From Haemaphysalis longicornis (taxonomy: Eukaryota > Arthropoda > Arachnida > Ixodida > Ixodidae): a stretch of 64,000 nt of DNA. Positions 42,731-54,879 of the stretch are shown here, piece by piece. The notes beneath the pieces are model-generated. The model did no database searches. It saw only the letters and a program-made list of their open reading frames with translations, and was not told the DNA's origin. The translations under genes were made by a program, and so were the position numbers. Position 1 is the stretch's first letter. Each line of letters starts with the position of its first letter. The stretch is from contig CM023454.1 of the NCBI GenBank assembly GCA_013339765.2, positions 136,707,293 to 136,771,292 of the forward strand. The letters are read 5' to 3'.

Positions 42731-45700
42731 AAGAAAACCAGAGAGCGGGATGTTGCCAAGGATAGCTGGCATCTTATATCACGAAATGATTATTTTGAGC
42801 CTGGCCTAAGATCAACGGCCTAGGGTTTTATAGTCATGGGGTGCTACATGCTATATTCTTTGTTTAGATGGCAGGTTGTCCCCGCTAAAAAAAGACTATT
42901 GTAATCATCAACGTTACCCTGAGTGCTTTAGAAGTAATGCACCCTCCCCTACTACGGACAACACTTTTATAAGTCCCATCTCATCTATTCTGTGCGGGCT
43001 GAATAACCAGGACTGATCGTTCACGCAACTCCCATCTTGAATGTTTATTTGCGGTGTTTTAACGCATTCGTTTCGCATTTAAAGAAAACTTCTTTACCGA
43101 TCTTATCTTTAGAGCCTTCTGGACAATGATCCCAGAAAATAAAGAACAACCACCAATTCTCCTGCTATGCATATCGCAAACTCTGAGCACTGAGCTAATG
43201 AGCAGGGAATTGTTGTAAATACTACCCAAGAAATATTTAACCAACACGTCTACAAAATACTTCTTACGCACCTGATGCACACATTATATGTGCTTTCGCC
43301 ACACAACACTTTTTGTAGCCCGCAAACAAACTCTCCTAGTTATCCATCAACGCAGTACTTTGTTACCATTGATACCACCGGACTGACCATTTCATTCCAA
43401 CAAACTCCTTAATTCAGAAAAGATGGGCTTACTTTTCCTTCTATGTTATTTTCTCTGTATACATCCTTAAAGTCGAGCACAGTTTTTTGAGTGTACGCAA
43501 AGCCCTACGAAAAAGCTATGCTTCCTAAGGCAACTGGCGTGCTCGATTGTAGTCAGAAAAAAGGGTCCATTTCCTTTTCATGGTACCCATGTAGGTACGC
43601 CTAAGTGCTAACTTTAAAAACTGAAAGTCATGCCTAAAGAATATTGGCAATTCTTTGAAACTCTACAACAATATTTGATTCACGCGACAACCTGCAGTTT
43701 TGAGGCCCGAATGGTGTGGCGTATTACCTTCCGGCATGACTCACAGCCACCATATCCCCTACTGGCGAACAAAATCCATGGACATATGCAGAGAAAGGCA
43801 TTGCTACTACTGGTAAGGTGACGGCTTACTAGTTTTCGCTTCATTGTAACTAATAATTAAAGGCGAACTGACCGTAGCCTACAAAATGTCGAAAAACTTT
43901 AATTCACTATGTAGGTGTGAACAAGGCCGCTTATTTTGAAAAGCGGTTTTCTACTAGTATACTTTTATTTCACAGCTACGCTGAAGTTTTCGCCTTCCTT
44001 TAGAATAACTTTTCCAGAGAATATAACACAACGGCTTTTTCACTGGCATGGTATCTGATATATTCGTCATGTTAAGGGTCTTCTTGTCAAAGTATTTTGA
44101 TGTGAATTATCTAATGCACTTATTCTTGATACATATAAGATTCATTGAGTAGGGAAACTTTTTTTCCAAAACATTTCCTGTTGTATATATACGGGGTGTT
44201 CACTTGTCTTCAAAAAATAACTGGAGCTGCGAGCTACATAATATTGCCCATAAATTATGCATATCGGCGTTCCAAAATGAAGTGCACAGAACATCGTTCC
44301 AAAGAAAGAGTTAGTTATCTTAACCAGAAAACTCATCCATGTAAAATGGTGATAAATGTATTCAGTGTTGCCATCTGAATACCTTCACGACGTATTTTTG
44401 ATAGAAGAAAGTGATATTTTATTCGTTTGAGAGCTATATATTAAACCATACTTGGGAAAATATTTTGCTTTCCGGCGAACACAAAGGGATGTATTACAGC
44501 AACTTGGCTTTTTCTTGAGTGTCAGAAGAAAACATCAAGCGCTGTTTGAAAACAACGTTTGCATAAATCCTGCTGTGATATTAAGAAATCCAAACCCGTA
44601 CTCGCCTTTACAACGTCATCTCTGACAGTTCCCAACATTTGGTGTTGCAGCACCGTTGAATATAAGAATTCGTTCAAGACAAACGGATTGGAACAAAAGA
44701 GACTATGGCTTCACCAGTCGAATCGTGTTTTAGGTTTTCACCACACGTATACGTATACGAAATAAAATACATCTGAACAAACCATTAACACTGTGTCGCT
44801 GTTTTCGAAATAAACACTTTTTCTTGGCTATTACGATTTTGTGCACTTGACATATGGATATATGTTAACCTCAAATTCCCCAGCAAACGACCAGCCCACA
44901 ATACACCAATGCCAAAACAATATTACTAGGCTCTAATAAACATTTTCAATTTTTTTCCTAAATGCAAAAAACATGGGTAACTAAAATTGCTTCAAGTACA
45001 CTTGTGTTAACAAATGTAATACTAAAACTGCCACACACTGACCTAAAAATGCCGTATAGAACACATCTTAAATATTCTGCTTCATCGTAAGCAATTATCA
45101 AATTGCACTAAGAAAGCCATCTTTTTGAATAAGTTTTCCAAAAGATGCGGCCTTCAAACAAATTGTTGGCAAATCCAAAAGCAAGCAATATAGAGTTGGA
45201 TCATTAAAATACTTATGATAGCGTACCGCAAGAGTGTTTGTTAGAAAAAAATGCTGCAAGCTGATACTAAGCATAATATATTCGCACAGTGTGCCGAAAG
45301 CATATGGCTATAATCTTCAATAAAACGGGAGTATTAAAGACCGCAGGATCACCTAAATACCAATGTAGTTGTATTTACAAATTTCATGTACCCACAAAAT
45401 CTTTCTAAGTACCCTGAAAAGACTTTATTGTTTGTTTATGTACTTTAGCGCCACAAAATTGTTCTTTATGCTCTATAACTCTATTAGAATGCTGTTCTGA
45501 GGTTGGGCGAACTTAACTTCGAGAACGTCTTTCAAAGTAGCGTGACGACATATAAATTGTCCCGTTGTGTCTGACGTTCTTTATGTATAGCACAACAGCA
45601 GTGAAGTTATCTTTTTTAGTTTTTACATTTGTTACATTCTGTAAAACAATTGGAACATGTCGTGGAACCGTAATTACACCCGCGGGATTAGCCTTTTGCA

Positions 45701-48115
45701 GACAAAGTTGTCTCGCGTTCCAGTTTAAAAATCACTTTCACTCATTCTACTTCGCCCCGCAAAATCGCCATTCTTCTGTAAAACCTAATGTCCGCTTCTA
45801 AGGAACCAAAAACTTCAGATTCAGCAACACAGTACGGAGCACGAAAACAACAGCAGTCCATTCATTATCCTGAAAATATATTTCTGCGAAGTTTTATGGA
45901 TGAGAGATAACGTACCCTTTAAACCACTGCTCGAGCAGACTAGTTGGTTATATGCTCACATTGCCTCATCAAAAATCTTTAATTATTCACAGTCTGTACA
46001 TTGTCTTTTTACCAATGTTAACAGCATGCTGAACAAAACGGTTTCTAGAGAGCGAGCTGCAGACTGTGTGAATGATCCTCATACTTTAAACTTTAACTAC
46101 TGTTGCATAGAAGAGATGCACGCAATAAATACTTATTCCTCGAGAAATACGGCTGGAATCAAGTACCTATTTATTAGTTAGAAATATACTATGATACAGA
46201 TAACCCGACAGAGTAACTCATAAAAGTTCTTCAGATTCCGCATTCCAATGTCATGTCACCGAAAATGAAACGTCCCATTGATGGCGTAAATTGGTTTTAG
46301 AAATGTATATAGACGTAATTGGTGTTACTCTACCTTAAATACTTTCTTTTAGAGATACGTGGGGTATGCATAGTGCCGAAGTAGTACACACCAAACGTTT
46401 AGCTAACTACTGCTGATTAGGTTGCTGCAAACGTTCCTATATATATCCCGACAATGTCACCATAACAAATGATCTCTAGGATAATTTTATTGCAGACGTC
46501 ACCTTCTATGATATAAACAATTCGCTTCAAAATAGAATGAACCGTTATCTGCCGCGAGAAACTCTCGTGCTCCACCGGTAGTTGGGAGTATTTTTGGTAT
46601 TGGCGGAGTATAAAAACCGGGAGACGTAAATGTTGACGTGAATCCCTATTCTTGCGGTAGACACTACAATGTGGTTGCCCACAGTTTGTGATAATTAAGC
46701 AGGTAGTGAATGTGTATCAACCAAATATCTCTGACTATAAAGGTACAGTATTGGCCAATTTGGCAACCTGCTGCACCGACCAAAACAAGAAATGCATTTC
46801 CCAAAACCTCAGTCGACATTAAAGTTATACAGCAAGATTTTTCTGCAATAAGCACTCTCGTGAACTAAGTCGAGGAAAAGTAAGATACGAAATTTCCCAT
46901 CCAAAATTAGGATCCCACTGTTCCTGCCTAGGCCATCGCATTGGGAAGTTCAAGGAAAGTTTAAACCACGTGAGATAGAAAGCTCCGTACTGTAACCCTA
47001 AACTATAGGTCAAGTTGTCAGTGCAAAGATGCTTCGAAACAAAATATTGATGACGTACCTACAGAAAAAGGTCCACAAAAGTTATAATCTGGCACTTAAT
47101 GCCAACTTGTATAGTTTAATAGTGTCATCCCATACGGCAGCCTTAAATATGCTGCTTTTTTGTGGCCATACAAATTGAAAAAAGGGTTTCCAGTGCCATT
47201 ACGATGACAGTAGGAAATTCTGTTTTCATTGTTTTAAATTCTTATTCGCCCTATACCCAAGAAGAGACAGAAACCATGTTACAGAAAATAAATTTATGGT
47301 TTTGTTAGCGCAAAAAGGGCTGCGATCCCAAAAAATACCGATTCTCTTAAGGAAAGAGAAATTTTTTACAACACCATTTCTGGCCATGTTTTCTTGCGAG
47401 ACACGTAACGATATTACACAGTTTAGCACACCTTGGCTCACCTGTCTTTGGTCCAGGTGGACTGGGTAATTTGTGCATATTATGCGTAACTGAGGAGATA
47501 CTGTTCATTACTTTGCATTGTCATGTAGGGAATACCAATAATTTGTCTTCTATTTTCAACAGTATCTCAGGGGATAGCCCAATGTCTCTAAAGCTATCTA
47601 CAGTGCGTTTCCGGACAGGCCACTGAGAATGAATTCAGAATTTTGAAATCAGCTTTCGCAGTATATCTTGAAAGTTTAACGAAGACCCAAAAATAACCTG
47701 TTGGGCGGTTATCGCGGTGCAAGAACATCGCAGCAAAATGTTGCGCAAAATATTCTGTATCTTCGGCTACAACGAACATATGCACATTTTTGAAAGGAAT
47801 GAAAACTTTAACATACTTTGCATTGTATGAACTACTTATAGTAATCACGCTAGCGTTACAGACAAATATTCGGAAGTTAGAGGTTCCCACTGACATTACC
47901 AGTGCTAAAAATGGTCTTTACAGGCTGCGTGTTTTCATCGCTCTTCCATTCCACAATACAATCGTTTGGTTACTTCTCTAATGCTGCGACAACATTACCC
48001 CATGCCATTTCTTTATTCGTCAGTTGGAAAACTGAGACTAGTGTCAGTAGTATGTGTGGATGGGTCAACGGCCTAGGAAGTAACAATACAGAACTACTTA
48101 AACACCGCACAGACA
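42730..48115. other. Long AT-rich stretch without recognisable genes
   Basis: I found no domain in any of the short open frames and no structured repeat array. Minor features are an ACGGGGTGTTCAC string near 44191, a CGTATACGTATACG palindrome near 44748, and a GGAGTATAAAAACCGGGAG TATA-box-like string near 46605 with no ORF behind it. This is the largest stretch in the window free of identifiable transposons. Confidence 0.45.
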
Positions 48116-48118
48116 AAC

Positions 48119-48633
48119 ATTACGCCCATCTTCAAGCGAGGTAACCCTGATGTGATGCGTCGCATCGGGAGGTTCAATTGGTCGTAACGTTGCCTTGAGC
48201 CTTTGCGCTGACGCTGGTATTGAATTGTGTCAGCCCACTCACTGAAGGGACCGTCGCTTCCATCATGTCTTCATCGGAAGAATCAAGTCAAGCACGGAGT
48301 CGTCAAGCAAAGTCATGCGGAGTCGAACGAGAGCGAGCGCTGACTGAACCGCCGCAGCGCGCTACCCGCTTTACATTCACAGCGCCTGAAGGAGAGGAGA
48401 CAGTGGAGGAGAGTCGGGCATGCGCGCACTTGCGCACCGGAGCAGACGCGAGTGGAGCGAAGCGTGCGCGCAGCCGTTGTTTTTATGCTAATGCGACGGA
48501 GACGGAGTGAGAGTGTTGCACACAGCTGTGGGAGAGAACGGGGGAGAGTTGCACATGCGCAGGTGGTGTGCGGACGCCGACGCTGACAATGACGCAGGAG
48601 GGACATGCCCCAGAGCAAGAGATGCATCGCATC
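48119..48633 (+). repeat. R1 element, copy 2
   Basis: Opposite orientation to copy 1. It begins ATTACGCCCATCTTC, has GATGCGTCGCATC at 48153-48165 and GATGCATCGCATC at 48621-48633. A frame at 48265-48510 (MSSSEESSQARSRQAK..., then PPQRATRFTFTAPEGEETVEES) is shared with copy 1 up to VASI.SSSE. The frame is rich in Ser, Arg and Glu and lacks a domain I recognise. It might be the 5' exon of a captured gene or a chance frame in a non-coding element. No clear target duplication is seen here. Confidence 0.6.
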
Positions 48634-50400
48634 TAATAAATAGTGGCGTGCCCCCGAACGCCTTTGAACGCGCATGAAGGTTACGCAGAATGGCACCGAA
48701 CTTGAACTGTCCTCGTTGTGTTCTACATTTCGTGCGTGCAGCAGGCAAGCTCGAATATTCTCTTGACATGCTCGTTTGGAAGTTCCGGAGTGGGTTCGCC
48801 AACGCCCTTCGTGAGCAAAAAACGCTAGAGGCTGACTTCCACACGGCAGATAACGACACGCAGACTCAAGTGAAACGCGTGCAATAGCGATGTGACCGGG
48901 TCACACGCACAATCAGAACTTTTCAACAAGCTCTGATCTACTAACACGCAAATATTGGTAAGTTGCCACTGCTGAGGTTTTGCAGAAATAAAATACAACA
49001 AGCATTACGAGCACATAAATAGCCAGCACTGACCGTTTTCGCACCACCTCGCGGAACATCGCTTTATATAATATTACTACAGCCCCAGGATACCAGTATA
49101 TTTGTAACATTATGCGCCGGAAAAGTTGTAATATTTCCCTACATTCTGACATAGAATTTTATAGCGGCAGGTGCAAGACGTCAGCAATGAAGGAAATGGC
49201 TGTGGAATGCCGCTGGCAGTGCTGGCTGTGGAAGAACGTAAAACCGCCTCAGTAAACGTTGAAGAATAGGTACGTTCTTTCGCTCAAAGCGTAGGCGCAA
49301 TCTCGTTTTTAATCACCATATTTAGAGCCGCTGTGGTCCGTCTGTACAATGTCTTAACGCAATTCGCTTCCGCGGAAGATCATCAAGCGTATAGCAACGC
49401 ATGCCCAAGGCATGCCCTACTGATATTAGGGTGACGATTATGTGCTGATATGGTCTATGTGCCAGTGGACCGTAACGGTATTCGAAAGACCTGACACAAA
49501 CTCGGCACCCTTGATAGCTTTTAGTTCCTTCGGAAACTTGGCATAAGGGTATCAGCGTTCGTCTGCTCCACGGTGGTGCTGAAATGCAGAGTTTAAAATA
49601 AGATTGCCTACTGCTACGAGGCGGTAGAGGCTTCGATATCTGTACGCAATTTTTCCTGACAGCATTTTGCGGTGCTACTTTGTTGCCTGCGTTTTTTTTA
49701 AAGCAATTTTTTTTGCCAGCAAGAAACTTTATGACGCTCTTGGATATTCAAATGTAATTCTTTGAATGAAGGGCACGTGCGGTGCCGTTAAAACGAGTAC
49801 TAGAGAAAACTCTTCCACGTGGTTGTTCCTGCCTAATGCCACCACTGCAGGAAAGCAACCGCCTAGGAATATTAGGACACGCCAGGTCATTCTGCTAGTT
49901 TCTTCACCACTACTAGGCGCAACATGAATGACGTTACAGCGCTTATTTTTGTCGTTTTTGAAGAGCAAAATTGGAACAAAAACATTATTTAGTATGAATG
50001 AGTAGAAGCTATTACGAATATTGTTATGTAGATTCATTACTTCAAATTGTATGTTTGTTGCCCTTCCGGATCGCACCTCTCGTCCGTTTCAGGAGAGAGC
50101 TTTTGTTTTCATTGTATAAATCTAATATTCTGCATGAACCAAAAAATTCAAACACACTACGAAGCATATTGCTGCATAGGTAGAAAACTGTAAGATAAAA
50201 TATCGCCTACCTGTTTAAAAATTTATGTATATTGTGAGCGTTTATTGGTGGGTTAGTTGAATAAGAGGACCGGTGGAATGAATCAATTGCTATTCGCTAG
50301 TTTTACCAATGTCTCACCTTTACATACCCATTATAATCGTTATTTCTTTATAATAATCTTCATGGAGCCTCCTTCTCAGGAGTCACCGAGTTCTCTGCGT
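48634..50400. other. Unassigned sequence
   Basis: Short open frames flanking R1 (48690-48887) have no recognised domain. The rest is AT-rich and without repeats I can name. Confidence 0.4.
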
Positions 50401-50479
50401 ATTGAGTAAAGAGGCGTGCCTTGGAATTACCATTCTCTTGTTCTAGTCTGCTTTCGTCGTACAAGTGGGGGAGGTTGCG

Positions 50480-51892
50480 TTCAACCCCGACCTCTACCGG
50501 ACCCTGTCGCACCCCTGGAGCTTCATTCCGGACGCGTTGTGCCACCCACAACCCACCAGAACTCACCATCACGCATTATGCTGGTTATGAACGTTGAAGA
50601 ACCTCTCCGGCCGCCTCGGCCGTTGGGTCCTCCGTCTACAGCAGTACAATTTTTCCATCCCGTACGAGTCCGGCAAAAAGCATTTAGATGCAGATGCCCT
50701 CTCACGCTGCCCTTTATCGCAACCGCACGTCTGATTCTCGCCGGAAAGCAGGCGTGCTTTACCCATGGCGCCCATTGCTTACTCCGCGGCTGATGAAATC
50801 AGTCTGCCGGCCATACAGCGCGACGACACTTTTTGTCGAACAATAATCGACCAGATAAATAATCGACCAGCTCCCCGTGACCTACCAACAGCCGGGTACG
50901 TAGCCAACTTTGGAACTTCTGGCTTGAAAAAGGGGTTCTGCACCTTTACATCCACCACCCTACAGGCAACAGGAGGGTCCCTGTCCTACCTCGTAAGCTA
51001 GGCACAGCTGTTTTAGAGGCATTTCATGGCGATCCGACCGAAGGACATCTAGTTTTTTCAAAAGAAATACGACTGCATTCGTTGTCGCTACTTTTGGCCT
51101 GGGATGTCGACTACAGTGGCGAAGTGCATTTCTTCATGCATCAAAAGGCAGCACCGAAAACGCGCCATGACTCCGCCAGTGGGCTTGCTAGAACACGTAC
51201 CTTGACCTTCGGCACCCTTTGAAATTATGGTCATTGACCGGTATGAGCCGCTTCCCAACACACCAAACGGCTACCGCTGGATAGTGACTGCAGTTGACCA
51301 TCTAACCAGGTACGCCAAGACAGCCCCTGTACGATCTGGCTGAGCCCGGGAAATCGCTGACTTTCTGCTGCAGAATATCATCTTGCGCCACGGCGCATCC
51401 CGCGTACTTTTAAGCGACTGCGGCAAGGTCGTCTTGTCCTGGAATTTGGCAGAGGTGTTACAAGCGGCAAATACGGTTTATAAAACAACGAGCAGCTATC
51501 ATCCTCAGACGAACGGTGTCACCAAATGCTTTCACCGGACTCTCTCTGACATGCTGTCTATGTATATCAAACCAGGTCACACCAACTGGGCCGAAGTCTT
51601 CTGCGTGTAACCTTTGCCTACAATACAGCAATTCAGCGTATCCCTAGCTACTGGCCACTTTGCTGCTTTTTACCTTCCTTCTTTATTGACACTGCTTTCT
51701 TATCAGCATCGGTCTCTCTCGTTACCCTGTTTTCTGGCCAGTTCATTTCCCGGATCAACCCCTGTCGACATCTCGCCCGCACCCACACTGAAGCAATGCA
51801 GCAAGAACGAAAAGCCCATTACAATACCGAGCACCGCAACATAAATTTTCATCCCGGTGAAGAAGTGCTTTTGCTTAATCCGACACGAGCGC
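50480..51892 (+). pseudogene. Ty3/gypsy fragment (gypsy-2): RNase H end and integrase
   Basis: From 50563 the plus strand reads HHALCWL, a stop, then LKNLSGRLGRWVLRLQQY and KKHLDADALSRCPL, the end of RNase H. The integrase zinc-finger region (YDCIRCRYFWPGM...CISSCIKRQ) is at 51065-51160. The core has FEIMVIDRYEPLP (51219-51257), LLSDCGK and SYHPQTNGVTKCFHRTL (51495-51545), where the catalytic Glu of the usual TER is Lys. The C-terminal QQERKAHYNTEH and PGEEVLLLNPTRA lie at 51796-51890. Stops break the frame. It is cut at 51892 by a PLE-2 fragment. Confidence 0.75.
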
Positions 51893-52580
51893 TCAGCCGA
51901 ACAAGTCATATAGGCGGAACAAGTCAGCCTATACTCCTACGTCCTAATGGTCACCGGGCAGATTCTCTTGTTTCAAACAACCCGGCAACAATTTTGATTA
52001 GCTTAAGTTGACTGCACTTCAGTTAAACTTAAAGTCTTCTAGAGACAAAAAATACCGAGAATCCTATATATTTCACATATTACACTCCATAGAACCTGCT
52101 GGAAATTAATGCGTCCAGAGGCAACTTGGAATCCTTGTGATAATCACAGGGAATGCAGCATCACGCACCTTCTTGCTTGCATCTTATCCAAAGAAAATAA
52201 CTCCTCCCTCTGCTCCTTATGCGGTAGTCTAATTCCTCTTCTTTTCATTCTATACCTTCCTGCTTAGTCGGCGCAGGCATCCCTCCCACCTTTTTTTGGT
52301 TATTCCACTTTATATTTGTTTTCTGTCTTTTTTGCTCAGCTTTGTCTTGTGCCCAGTACGTCCCTGAAACTTTATCTTTTCGTTTATCCAGAAATGTTGC
52401 TCTAGGAAACATGTGCCCTTTCAGTTGTGCGGTGATGGCTTTTTCTTTTGTGTGTGAACGTGTGCGTGGTTTTTCTACTTTTTGCCTTTTTTTCCTGACC
52501 TATTTATTTTCCCTCTCCCTACGTTATCTTTTGACCTGGGGCTTGCAGATAGCTTCTGAAAACAACTCCCAGATGTCGCG
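51893..52580 (+). mobile_element. PLE-2 3' fragment, third copy
   Basis: Starts inside the GIY-YIG domain (HIGGTSQPILLRPNGHRADSL, equivalent to QYIGET..) fused in frame to gypsy-2 integrase. It then matches 30730-30868 and 32134-32600. It stops near 52580, before the ribozyme-like motif, where gypsy-3 begins in the opposite orientation. No intact ORF. Confidence 0.75.
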
Positions 52581-52584
52581 GCAC

Positions 52585-53335
52585 AACTTAGCTTATGAAC
52601 TTGGCGGAAAAGTGGCGGAAGAACGGTGGTGTCTACATAGCGCGTCATGTAGTCTGTTGCTACGAAAATGAACTTGTTTTCATACCCTTACCTAGGGGAC
52701 GGGCCCAGAAGGTTTATTCCAATCTGTTGCAAGGGCCGCGATTGGATGGTGATCGGCTGCAAAATTCCGGCGGGTGTCGTCGGTAGCGGTTTTCGTCGGT
52801 GGCATTTACGGCCGCTCCGGACGTAGTGGGTGACGTCGGATGCTAGGCGGGGCCAGTAGTACTTTGTCTTAATTTTTCCAGTACACAAGCTGTGCCGAGA
52901 TGTCCGGAAGAAGGGTCTTCTTGGCATGCTTCCAAAATGTCGTCGAGAAGGTTTGTAGGGATGGCAAGAAGATCGTTGTTGTTCTGGAGCGGAAATTCCT
53001 TTTCACGAGGACGGAATTTTTCAGGCTGAATGCTGGTATGTTGCGTGCGAAAGCCCTAGGCACCAGGACGTTTCGTCCTTCGAGGTGGTGGATCATTACA
53101 TTAGGCGTAACTCGGGGTCGGCACGCTGCTCGGAGGCTAGGTCACTTTCGCTGACGACTCCGAAGAAATGCGCTGTCTTCGTAGGAATGCTGTGGTGGTG
53201 GGTCGACGGGGGCGAGAGACAGGCAGTCGCGTCGGAATGTTTCTTCCCGGTTTTATACACTACTGTAACGTCGAATTCTTGAAGGCGCAAGCTCCATGTA
53301 CGATGATGGCCAGAGCGGTACATCGCCATGGCTGA
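52585..53335 (-). pseudogene. Gypsy-3 RNase H tail and integrase N-terminus
   Basis: HRTWSLRLQEFDVTVVYKTGKKHSDA (53305-53230) is the RNase H tail. DLASEQRADPELRLM...LEGRNVLVPRAFARN is the tether, and YYWPRLASDVTHYVRSGRKCHRRK (52870-52800) the zinc finger with one cysteine changed to serine. IGINLLGPSP shows the first catalytic Asp replaced by Asn. VATDYMTRY is recognisable near 52660-52630 after a frameshift. Truncated by PLE-2. Confidence 0.65.
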
Positions 53336-53339
53336 CGTT

Positions 53340-54100
53340 TTCGCCGGGTAAGGCAGGACTCCAGTGGCCTTGACGACATGCCCATAAAACTTAAGTTCCT
53401 CGTTCGCGAAGCGGCACTTTTAAGACCTCAGGTTAATTCCGGCGTAGGCAAGGCCTCGATTAAAGACTGCAACTTTGCAAGCTGTTCGTCGAAAGTCGGG
53501 GAGAATACCACAACGTAGTCGAGCTATACGACACAGGTGTGCCACTTCAGGCCAGATAGCACAGTGTCCACCACTCTCTGAAACGCTGCTGCCGCCGTGC
53601 ATAGCCCAAAAAGTATAACCTTGAACTGGTATACGCCGTTCGAGGTTATGAATGCAGTTTTCTCTCGATCTCTCGAGTACTTCAATTTGCCAGTAGCCGG
53701 TGTTCAGATCCATCCATGAAACGAACCTCGCGTTTCAGAGGTGGTCGAGGGCGTCATTGATTTGTGGAAAGTGGTACGCGTCATTTTTTGTGACCTTGTT
53801 CAATCGCCGATATTCAATGCACAACCTCAGTGTGCCGTCTTTTTTCTACATGAGTACTACCGGCGCAGCCCATCTACGTTTCGATGGCTGTATAATGTCG
53901 TCGCTGAGCATGTCTTCTACTTGCGTCCGGATGGCTCCCCGCTCCTCCGAAGACACGCGGTACGGTGACTGTCGGTTTGGGTCGGGCTCCATTCTCGGTT
54001 GTTATTAGATGCTTGGCTAGCGGTGTCTGACGCAATTTTGAGTTCGACGAAAAACACTCGCTATAGCGGCGCAGCAAAGTCAAAATAAATGAAAAATAAT
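53340..54100 (-). pseudogene. Gypsy-3 reverse transcriptase remnant
   Basis: Fingers peptides lie in frames between 54080 and 53720, with the palm entry SMDLNTGYWQIEVLERSRE at about 53713-53660 (consensus MDLKSGYWQI). The palm continues in shifted frames (the FS...FDEQLAKLQS block near 53490), then LRS.KCRFANEELKFYGHVVKATG near 53440-53360. The copy then jumps to the RNase H tail, missing roughly the first half of RNase H and the thumb connection. Confidence 0.65.
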
Positions 54101-54260
54101 TTCCTGTGGCTGGTTCACGTCGAAGGGATGCGAAAGCTTGAAGGTGCCTTCGGATGCGCGTTGAAAGTCAGCGACTGCGATCACATCACTTGCCTCCTGT
54201 GTTTCTCCGAGGAACGCAATTGCAGCTTCCTTGTTTAAAGGCTGGTACTCATCGGTGAAA

Positions 54261-54764
54261 TTAGTCACCAAAACGTGAGATTTGTGTTGCCGAAAGCGCA
54301 AAATGCCACTTGCGACGAAGACACCGCGGTTGAGAAGCAACGTTTTGGTCACTCTCTACGATACCGTTGACGTCAGGACCAGCATCTTCACAGTAGACTG
54401 TGATCATCAAGCTCGCGCGGGGTGGCAAGGTGACATGATCATCCGCGATCCTTATTGCGGCACGGTGGTCGGGGTTCGGTTCCGGCGTCATGGAGTGATC
54501 GAGAGGAAACGTTATCGTCTTCGTCTGCAGATTGATAATTGCACCGTTGTCCGTCAAAAAGGCCATTCCAAGAATTACGTCATGGCAGCAGTTAGGCCAA
54601 ATAACGAAAAGAGCAGGATAAGTCGTGCCTTCTGTGCTGACGCGTGATGTGCATGTTCCGATCGGCGTTATGAGATGGCCTCGTGCTGTGCGTATGTGCG
54701 GGTCGAAATAACGAAAGTTGATGGCATGCACACCCGTGTTGTCACCGGCCAGAAGCAAGCGCAT
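54261..54764 (-). pseudogene. Gypsy-3 protease C-terminal half and linker
   Basis: A 167-residue open stretch with HIRTARGHLITPIGTCTSRVS, PNCCHDVILGMAFLTDNGAIINLQTKTITF and LPPRASLMITVYCEDAG. These correspond to the flap and C-terminal half of the retropepsin and the spacer before RT. The catalytic DTG half is not seen upstream. Relatively well preserved compared with the rest of gypsy-3. Confidence 0.65.
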
Positions 54765-54879
54765 CGATACGGAGTGCAGTTAATACAACTGTCGGACGGT
54801 CGGACTCGCCCCGCAGCGACTTTCCTGTCTCATGTTTGTTCGAGGGAAAAACTAGTTCCTGAAAGACACCCACCTTGAT

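Noticed and set aside
47902..48144. 80-residue frame before R1 as a transposase or host exon
   Set aside because: Only the last residues resemble the copy 1 flank, and the rest has no recognisable features.
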